Below are positions 38,310-43,912 of a stretch of DNA of 43,912 nt, one piece after another. This stretch comes from Clostridiales bacterium (GTDB taxonomy: Bacteria > Bacillota > Clostridia > Lachnospirales > Lachnospiraceae), in the NCBI GenBank assembly GCA_018365455.1, contig JAGZJZ010000053.1:1-43912 (forward strand), read 5' to 3'. Position 1 is the first letter of the stretch. Each line of letters begins with the position of its first letter. Both the position numbers and the translations under genes were made by a program. A model generated the notes under the pieces. That model saw nothing but the letters and a program-made list of their open reading frames with translations. It was not told the origin of the DNA and ran no database searches.

Positions 38310-39839
38310 TTAATTATTGGTCATATTCATACCGTTATTATAGTAGGCATCGAATACAGCCTGTGCAATTGGCACTGCTGCAGAGCTTCCGGTACCGCCG
38401 TCTTCTGCTATGACACTGACCACAATATCAGGACTGCTGACATTTGAGAACCCTACGAACCAGGAATGAGTTCCTTTATCTGCCGCATTTGACCCTATTT
38501 CATACTCGGCAGATCCGGTCTTGCCGGCTACGGTATATCCAAGTCCGCTGAGGGATTTTGCCGTTCCGCCTTCTACAACCTGCGTCATAAAATCAGAGAG
38601 AATCCCGGCTTCCTGGGCCGACATTAATTCCTTATATACCTCCGGTTTATTTTCTTTTACCTTATCCCCGTCAAAGGTTTCCAGGCGGTCAATGATATAT
38701 GGTTTCATTAAAGTACCTGAGTTTGCTACGGTTGAGGTGATTAACGCCATATGAAGAGGCGTTACCAGGGTATTTCCCTGGCCGATTGCCGTTGCCATCT
38801 CTTCTCCGTAGGATGTGTGTTCGTTCAGTTCAAAACGGCTTGTACTTGCTTCCATAGAAATCGGCAGCGTGTTGTTAAACATAAAATCTTCACATAAACT
38901 TCTGAATGCGATATTATCCAGTTCCAGTCCCATATTGGCAAAGGAACTGTTGCAGGAATATTTAAAGGAATCCGCTAAATTGACCTGCCCATGGGCTTCT
39001 CCCCCAAAACAGGTAATCGTCACATCTTCTTTTGATATACGTCCGGTACAGTTATAGCTATAATTCTGATAATCGGGATGTTCCCTCATATATTCCAGTG
39101 CAGTCATGATCTTAAAGGTAGATCCCGGCGGATATAAGCCCTGTACGGCACGGTTCAGAAGAGAACTGTTGGTTTCATCCGAAACCAGGGTATCCCAGTC
39201 ACTGGATATAGTATTGGGATTAAAGTCCGGCTTGGAAACCATTGCCAGTATTTTACCGGTACTGGGTTCCATGACTACCACGGCTCCCTTATACACACCC
39301 ATGGCATTATACGCCGCTGTCTGAAGTCTGGTGTCAAGAGTCAGCACCACACTGTCTCCCCGAACCTTTTCATGCTTTGCCTCATTCTGCACCTGCTCCA
39401 GAATGGATGCATGGGATGTGAGAAGATCATAATTTGAAGTTGACTCCACACCTGCCTTACCATTGCTGGCATATCCTACCACATGGGCAAACATATTTTC
39501 ATAAGGATAAAGGCGTTCCTCATTGCCTTCGGCATCCACATTAGTTCCTGCCAGCGTCTCACCGTCGGAAGATATAATAGCACCCCTGACAATCTTCTGC
39601 GCTTGTGCATCCTGTTTCGTATTATTTACATTTGAATTAATTGTATCCGCTTTTATTGTATTAAAATATACCAGATAACCAATCAGCATAAAAAACATGG
39701 CAGCGAAGAGATATGCAACTTTCATCATATCCTTATTTCTGCCACCCCGGGACTCCGGTCCCGCATTTTTCTTTCGCTGGGGTTCATTCACCGGTATTTC
39801 ATTAATTTGGATATTGTCCGTAGATTTTTTCCTTTTCAA
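38310..39839 (-). CDS. Penicillin-binding protein transpeptidase (PBP2/FtsI-like)
   Basis: This protein has about 509 residues, with a cytoplasmic basic tail, a membrane anchor at about 39-59 (MKVAYLFAAMFFMLIGYLVYFN), a dimerisation region and the transpeptidase domain. The active-site Ser240 is in STFK, then SCN at 295 and KTGS at 440. It cross-links peptidoglycan together with its FtsW/RodA/SpoVE partner encoded just upstream. Start: a TTG at 39839 with GAGGA eight bases upstream, inside the end of the partner gene, is preferred. An ATG pair just before the anchor and an ATG further upstream are alternatives. A sporulation or side-wall role cannot be separated from sequence. Confidence 0.92.
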   Translation of the reverse strand: MKRKKSTDNIQINEIPVNEPQRKKNAGPESRGGRNKDMMKVAYLFAAMFFMLIGYLVYFNTIKADTINSNVNNTKQDAQAQKIVRGAIISSDGETLAGTNVDAEGNEERLYPYENMFAHVVGYASNGKAGVESTSNYDLLTSHASILEQVQNEAKHEKVRGDSVVLTLDTRLQTAAYNAMGVYKGAVVVMEPSTGKILAMVSKPDFNPNTISSDWDTLVSDETNSSLLNRAVQGLYPPGSTFKIMTALEYMREHPDYQNYSYNCTGRISKEDVTITCFGGEAHGQVNLADSFKYSCNSSFANMGLELDNIAFRSLCEDFMFNNTLPISMEASTSRFELNEHTSYGEEMATAIGQGNTLVTPLHMALITSTVANSGTLMKPYIIDRLETFDGDKVKENKPEVYKELMSAQEAGILSDFMTQVVEGGTAKSLSGLGYTVAGKTGSAEYEIGSNAADKGTHSWFVGFSNVSSPDIVVSVIAEDGGTGSSAAVPIAQAVFDAYYNNGMNMTNN

Positions 39840-41145
39840 TGCTTTCTTCCTCGTCTTCCCTAAGAATGTACAGTCCCTGTATGATCGCAAACATGATCAG
39901 CGTACTTAGCATAGAGCTTCCTCCATAGCTGACAAACGGCAGTGTAACACCGGTGAGCGGGATAAATTTCATAGTTCCACCCACTGTCAGAAATACCTGA
40001 ACCGCATACATCGTACCAAGTCCCAATGCAACCAGCCGGTAGAAGGGATTGGATAATCTCATGGCAATATTCAGAATCATAATAAAACAGCTCAAACATA
40101 CCAAAATCAGACAGATAGAAAATATCCCGCCCAATTCTTCCGTCACTGCTGAAAACATAAAATCCTGCTCTACAATCGGTATTGCCGTAGGTGAGCCCTG
40201 AAATAATCCGGTTCCAAACCACCCGCCTGCGCCAATGGCGAATAAAGACTGGGCAATCTGATAACCATTTCCTGCATAATCCGCAAAAGGATTCAACCAC
40301 ACTTCCACACGCACACGCACATGGGAGAATAGAAAATACGCCGCAACCGCCGCCAGGCTTCCTGCACCCAGCCCCGCCGCCAGATAGAGTACATTTCTGG
40401 AAGCTACGTAAAGCATAATCAGATACGTAATAAAGAAAATCAGCGCACTTCCAAGATCCGTGGATACTACCAGGATCAGAACGTGGAGTGCCGCCAAAGC
40501 CGTTGCCACTACAATATCCTTAAATGATTTAGCACGGAGCAATAGTCCAGCCATACAGAATACAAAAATTATTTTTACAAATTCCGATGGCTGCAGGGTA
40601 ATTCCTCCCACCGTAAAAGCAATTTTCGCGCCATAAGTTGACCGTGCCGCTACAGCAACCAGACCTAATAGTCCGATTCCCAGAACAGCATACACCCAAG
40701 CCCATTTTGTAATCAGGCGCAGCTTGCGTATGATGACCGGTATAAACAATGCCAATACCGTAGAAGCAGCCGCGATTTTAAACTGCTTAATTGACTGGTC
40801 ATAAGAGATCCTGGTAATCATAATCATACCGATGGATATGAGCATACACATATGATTGATCAATAATCTGGATGCTTTCGGATAGAGATTTCGAAACAGC
40901 ACCAGAGTTGCCGCCAGATAAATTACCTGTGCGCCATAGAAAAACAGCAGCTGGGATTCTTCCATTTCCAGATAAAGTACCATGAACGCCACAAAATGCA
41001 TACAGAACATGATTACATTCTGCCTTAAGAATAAAAAATCGGCATCGTCTTCATCCTTACGGAATACCACATAGCTCTGCAATGTATAAATCGCCATTAA
41101 AATGATAATTACATATTTTGAAACCTGAATGATAAGATTTGTCAC
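39802..41145 (-). CDS. FtsW/RodA/SpoVE-family peptidoglycan glycosyltransferase
   Basis: This 447-residue SEDS protein has about ten membrane segments. Typical stretches are TVGGITLQPSEFVKIIFVF (with the conserved Asp-containing loop region later), STDLGSALIFFITYLIML, the large external loop with NPFADYAGNGYQIAQSLFAIGAGGWFGTGLFQGSP, and IPLTGVTLPFVSYGGSSML at the end. It polymerises lipid II with its partner PBP, which overlaps its 3' end. Three or so N-terminal segments precede the core, more than in standard RodA. The start is GTG with AGGTGG upstream, overlapping the U32 gene stop. Confidence 0.94.
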   Translation of the reverse strand: MTNLIIQVSKYVIIILMAIYTLQSYVVFRKDEDDADFLFLRQNVIMFCMHFVAFMVLYLEMEESQLLFFYGAQVIYLAATLVLFRNLYPKASRLLINHMCMLISIGMIMITRISYDQSIKQFKIAAASTVLALFIPVIIRKLRLITKWAWVYAVLGIGLLGLVAVAARSTYGAKIAFTVGGITLQPSEFVKIIFVFCMAGLLLRAKSFKDIVVATALAALHVLILVVSTDLGSALIFFITYLIMLYVASRNVLYLAAGLGAGSLAAVAAYFLFSHVRVRVEVWLNPFADYAGNGYQIAQSLFAIGAGGWFGTGLFQGSPTAIPIVEQDFMFSAVTEELGGIFSICLILVCLSCFIMILNIAMRLSNPFYRLVALGLGTMYAVQVFLTVGGTMKFIPLTGVTLPFVSYGGSSMLSTLIMFAIIQGLYILREDEEESIEKEKIYGQYPN

Positions 41146-41153
41146 TTTTCCAC

Positions 41154-43589
41154 CTACTCCACGCCTCTCTTAAAATGCCCTCTTGTAAATTCAGGCAAAT
41201 CAAGCCTGATGTCCTTCTCCTTGCAAAATGCATCAATATATTTCTCAGTAACTGACAGAACCTGTTTTTTATCTTCCAATGTAAAACTCAGCCGTATCGC
41301 CGCCGGAGACAATTTTCTGATTTCATCTCTGTTTTCCAGAAGTACTGACGGAGCACTGTTATAAATAATATTATAACAGAACTGGCAGTTCGTTTTCACT
41401 GGAAAATCTTTTTTCATACGGTCACGCAGATACAGTACTTCCGGCTCTTTATTGCATCTGCCGGCTGTCTTTTTCAGACATTGGGCACTGACCATCATCG
41501 GCAGGTGTCCATAAACCAGAATCTCGCTGTCTGCACAGCCTCTTTTTCCAATTTCCTTTGCATTCAGTTCCAAAGGCACCGTATCAGAAGCAAATCCCTG
41601 TTCTTTCAAAAACGCTTCTGACTCCCGGTTAAATGCATAGAGGTTATGGTCTGCAATTAAGGGATTCGTCAATCCGCACTCTTTCAGATAACCGGCTTCA
41701 TCCAGACTTTTCACTACTATGGCATCGTATGCCGACAACATTCTGCGGGCAGCATCGGATTCATAATATTTTCTGGTCTCTGCCCGAAAAATATACGGCA
41801 TAATGTAATTGCACTTTTTTCCTGCCTCATGACACTTCCTGATGTATGTTCCGGAATTCAGGAACTCACGGTTATCTTTAAAAGCAGCGCTGTCCAGATA
41901 AATCCCGGATACTTCATCCAGTCTAAGCAGACCTTCCAGGGCGTCCAGGGATTCCAGTGATACATGAATTGGGATACCAGTCTGATTATTTTCTTTTAAA
42001 GCATTACCTTTTTCGTCATATTGATAACCTGCAGACCTTAAGGACTCCGTATTTTCTTTTGAAGGAAGACCCCTTCGGTAACTCTCCTGAATTTCCCTGG
42101 TCAACGTTTCCAGTCCCATTCGCCGGAGTTCATTCAGCGACTGAACGGGAAGAAAAATATCAGGCTCCATATCAATATCCAGTTTTTCGAATATATAGGG
42201 CGTGTTCCCTGTTTTTTGCATTTGTTTTTTTACTTTTTCATAAGACAATGGTTGATTCACCGCTTCCGTTACTTCGTCGCCCGTAACTTGAACTGCAAAA
42301 TCCCCCATTCTTATTTCGAGTATAGCAGGATTTTTTTTGTAAAGTATTAATTTCCCATTAATTTTTTCTTTCAATTTCCCAACCAGATACGTATCCTCCA
42401 GTTGCTTTAGCAGCTGTTCATTTCTGGTACGGATCACTGTTTTACAAGTCTCCGGTTTTTTCCCGGAAGGAATTTTAACCTGAAAGATTTCTCCAGGCTT
42501 TTTTTCTTCTCTTATGGTAAATTCTGTGCCCTTCTGCCCTGATTTCTCATCCAGACATTCCAGAACATCTCCGGGATGAAGTGCTTCTGCCGCTTTTAGC
42601 TTTAATATATTCTTCCCGGTATCCACGACTTTAGCCGCTTTCGTACCAATATGGTTGGGACGAACCAGCGACATCATTTCTCGTCCGTTCCGGGTTTTAT
42701 AATACCCAGTAGAAAAACCGCCCCGGTTGTAGAGATCCATCAGTTCCAAACGATCCTTTTCTTCGATCCGGTACCCTTCTCTTCCATTTTTTACATACAA
42801 ATCAATATACTTGCGGTAAATGCGAACCACTCCGGCAGTGTATGCTGGTTTTTTCATCCTTCCTTCAATTTTGAAAGAATAGACACCAGCTTCTATCAGA
42901 TCCGGAATCAGATCCAATGTACACATATCCTTGGGGCTCATAAGATATTTTTCTGCTCCATAATTGATCTTAGATCCGTTCTGGTACAGATCATATGGCA
43001 GACGGCATGGCTGGGCACACCTGCCCCGGTTGCCGCTGCGCCCTCCGATAAGACTGCTGTACAGACACTGCCCGGAATAACAATAGCACAATGCACCGTG
43101 CACAAAGCTCTCTATCTCAATATCTACCCTTTCATGGATACCGGCAATCTCCTGCAGGGATAACTCCCTTGCCGTAACAATCCTGGATGCCCCAAGATCT
43201 TTTAAAAGTTTTGCACCGTCCGATCCCGTAATGGTCATCTGCGTACTGGCATGTATTGGAAGATCGGGAAATTCCCTTCTTAAAAATGTAAACACACCCA
43301 TATCCTGCACAATCACTGCATCCAGACCTCTTGTATAGCAGGGAAGAATATATTGATACAGTTCCGCCAATTCATTGTCTTTCAAAAGAGTATTTACGGT
43401 CAGATAGAGCTGCTTTCCTCTTAAATGGCATTCATCTATCGCCTGAAGCAATGTTTCTTCCGTCAGGTTGTTGGCAAATGCCCTGGCTCCAAATCTGCTT
43501 CCCCCTGTATAAACAGCATCTGCTCCGGCACTCAGTGCCGCTGTTAAACTTTCGTAAGACCCTGCCGGGGCCAGTAATTCTACTTTCAT
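41154..43589 (-). CDS. U32 peptidase-family protein (RlhA/TrhP-related, DUF3656 type)
   Basis: This 811-residue protein begins MKVELLAPAGSYESLTAALSAGADAVYTGG, the U32 core, and has the cysteine-rich motif with C168, C170, C175, C191 and C195 (GALCYCYSGQC then RGRCAQPCR), probable iron-sulfur ligands in RlhA/TrhP. Residues 330-600 form a DUF3656-like region, and a second U32-like part follows with IMPYIFRAETRKYY and the cysteine pair KTNCQFCYN. Some relatives hydroxylate tRNA or 23S rRNA cytidine or uridine with prephenate; others are called collagenases. The RNA-modification role is favoured but not proven. GAGGTG precedes the ATG. It lies downstream of a probable zapA and upstream of the SEDS gene. 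Confidence 0.93.
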   Translation of the reverse strand: MKVELLAPAGSYESLTAALSAGADAVYTGGSRFGARAFANNLTEETLLQAIDECHLRGKQLYLTVNTLLKDNELAELYQYILPCYTRGLDAVIVQDMGVFTFLRREFPDLPIHASTQMTITGSDGAKLLKDLGASRIVTARELSLQEIAGIHERVDIEIESFVHGALCYCYSGQCLYSSLIGGRSGNRGRCAQPCRLPYDLYQNGSKINYGAEKYLMSPKDMCTLDLIPDLIEAGVYSFKIEGRMKKPAYTAGVVRIYRKYIDLYVKNGREGYRIEEKDRLELMDLYNRGGFSTGYYKTRNGREMMSLVRPNHIGTKAAKVVDTGKNILKLKAAEALHPGDVLECLDEKSGQKGTEFTIREEKKPGEIFQVKIPSGKKPETCKTVIRTRNEQLLKQLEDTYLVGKLKEKINGKLILYKKNPAILEIRMGDFAVQVTGDEVTEAVNQPLSYEKVKKQMQKTGNTPYIFEKLDIDMEPDIFLPVQSLNELRRMGLETLTREIQESYRRGLPSKENTESLRSAGYQYDEKGNALKENNQTGIPIHVSLESLDALEGLLRLDEVSGIYLDSAAFKDNREFLNSGTYIRKCHEAGKKCNYIMPYIFRAETRKYYESDAARRMLSAYDAIVVKSLDEAGYLKECGLTNPLIADHNLYAFNRESEAFLKEQGFASDTVPLELNAKEIGKRGCADSEILVYGHLPMMVSAQCLKKTAGRCNKEPEVLYLRDRMKKDFPVKTNCQFCYNIIYNSAPSVLLENRDEIRKLSPAAIRLSFTLEDKKQVLSVTEKYIDAFCKEKDIRLDLPEFTRGHFKRGVE

Positions 43590-43610
43590 CAGTCACCTCA
43601 TTATCATTAT

Positions 43611-43655
43611 CCAGAGCGTGTTTGGAAATTCCTTCATTTTCCAGACACGCTCTGG
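43611..43655. repeat. Palindromic repeat family 2, copy 3
   Basis: CCAGAGCGTGTTTGGAAA and TTTTCCAGACACGCTCTGG are complementary with one G-T position and enclose only eight bases. It lies between the U32 start codon and the upstream gene's terminator. Confidence 0.8.
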
Positions 43656-43663
43656 TACTGGTC

Positions 43664-43706
43664 AAAAAAGAGGCAGTTGCACGATTTATCTTAAGCAACA
43701 GCCTCT
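43664..43706 (-). terminator. Terminator of the probable zapA gene
   Basis: On the minus strand AGAGGC-GTTGC pairs with GCAAC-GCCTCT (one mismatch) and is followed by six T. It starts seven bases after the stop codon. Confidence 0.88.
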
Positions 43707-43712
43707 CTTTGT

Positions 43713-43910
43713 CTATTTCCTCAATAATTCATCCAGCTCTGTCTCAAGCTTCACAATTTTTTTCTGATATTCCGTGGATTCTTTCTGCAGTCTTTCTAAA
43801 TCTTTTTCAGCAGTCTCGTACCGGATCTGGACACCGATTACTTCGTGTTTTAAATCATATAATTCCTTGTCCTTGGATGCCAGTTCTTCTTCTACAAGTT
43901 CTACCTGCTT
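43713..43910 (-). CDS. Coiled-coil protein, C-terminal part, probably ZapA (cut by window edge)
   Basis: The last 65 residues of a gene that enters from the window edge are KQVELVEEELASKDKELYDL and onward, ending KIVKLETELDELLRK. The sequence is a continuous heptad-rich coiled coil with no Gly or Pro breaks except one GV. In Clostridia the cell-division protein ZapA often precedes the U32 peptidase gene and ends in a coiled coil, so ZapA is the best guess. The N-terminal ZapA domain is outside the window, so this is inference from position and shape. Confidence 0.65.
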   Translation of the reverse strand, partial: KQVELVEEELASKDKELYDLKHEVIGVQIRYETAEKDLERLQKESTEYQKKIVKLETELDELLRK

Positions 43911-43912
43911 TT

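Noticed and set aside
13822..43655. CRISPR array
   Set aside because: The palindromic repeats are far apart, differ in length and lack regular spacers, and no cas gene is present.

Overview
The window reads as chromosomal core DNA from a spore-forming Clostridia, most likely Lachnospiraceae (Blautia/Dorea-like). The signs are an alpha/beta small acid-soluble spore protein, GerW/YtfJ, DUF2953 and YlbJ sporulation genes, the rpmB / asp23-fakA-recG arrangement, a DUF6465 protein, several lineage-typical hypotheticals and low-to-moderate GC. No tRNA, rRNA, CRISPR array, insertion sequence or prophage was seen. Almost every gene lies on the minus strand; the exceptions are the cut AraC gene, ylbJ, the spore protein gene and rpmB.

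Region 1 (1-5.6 kb) is the 3' end of an AraC-type regulator converging on a histidine operon, hisZ-hisG-hisD-hisB-hisIE. It has a near-consensus sigma-A promoter whose -35 overlaps the recU stop codon, and a palindrome in the 5' leader. The last gene is unusual: a degenerate HisA/HisF-like barrel fused in front of HisI and HisE. hisC, hisH, hisA and hisF are absent from this cluster.

Region 2 (5.6-14.8 kb) holds RNA modification and housekeeping genes: recU, an RluC-type and an RsuA-type pseudouridine synthase, an RsmF-like rRNA methyltransferase, a HAD phosphatase, a YgiQ radical SAM protein, a membrane hypothetical, a small alarmone synthetase and an M23 endopeptidase. Region 3 (15-17.8 kb) is ylbJ facing rsmD-coaD-(DivIVA-like), which share a clear promoter.

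Region 4 (18.2-27.3 kb) is a complete phosphate module: a Na/Pi cotransporter with a PhoU tail, the PhoB/PhoR two-component system, and pstS-pstC-pstA-pstB-phoU behind a Pho box. PstA carries a large extra loop, and a strong hairpin separates pstS from pstC.

Region 5 (27.4-36 kb) has a methylglyoxal-synthase-like protein with altered catalytic positions, the spore protein gene, an Ala/Lys-rich DUF6465 protein, recG-fakA-asp23 divergent from rpmB, and a sporulation cluster (hypothetical, DUF2953, gerW) with a 45-residue membrane miniprotein downstream. Region 6 (36-43.9 kb) has a double-domain polyphosphate:AMP phosphotransferase, a NUDIX hydrolase, a PBP/FtsW-RodA-SpoVE pair, a U32 peptidase-family protein and the 3' end of a coiled-coil gene that is probably zapA.

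Intergenic spaces carry two families of short palindromic repeats (three copies each) and several other large hairpins. These repeats, the HisF-like/HisIE fusion, the degenerate MGS protein, the PstA insertion and the miniprotein are the parts most worth a second look. Nothing here is clearly a new multi-gene system.
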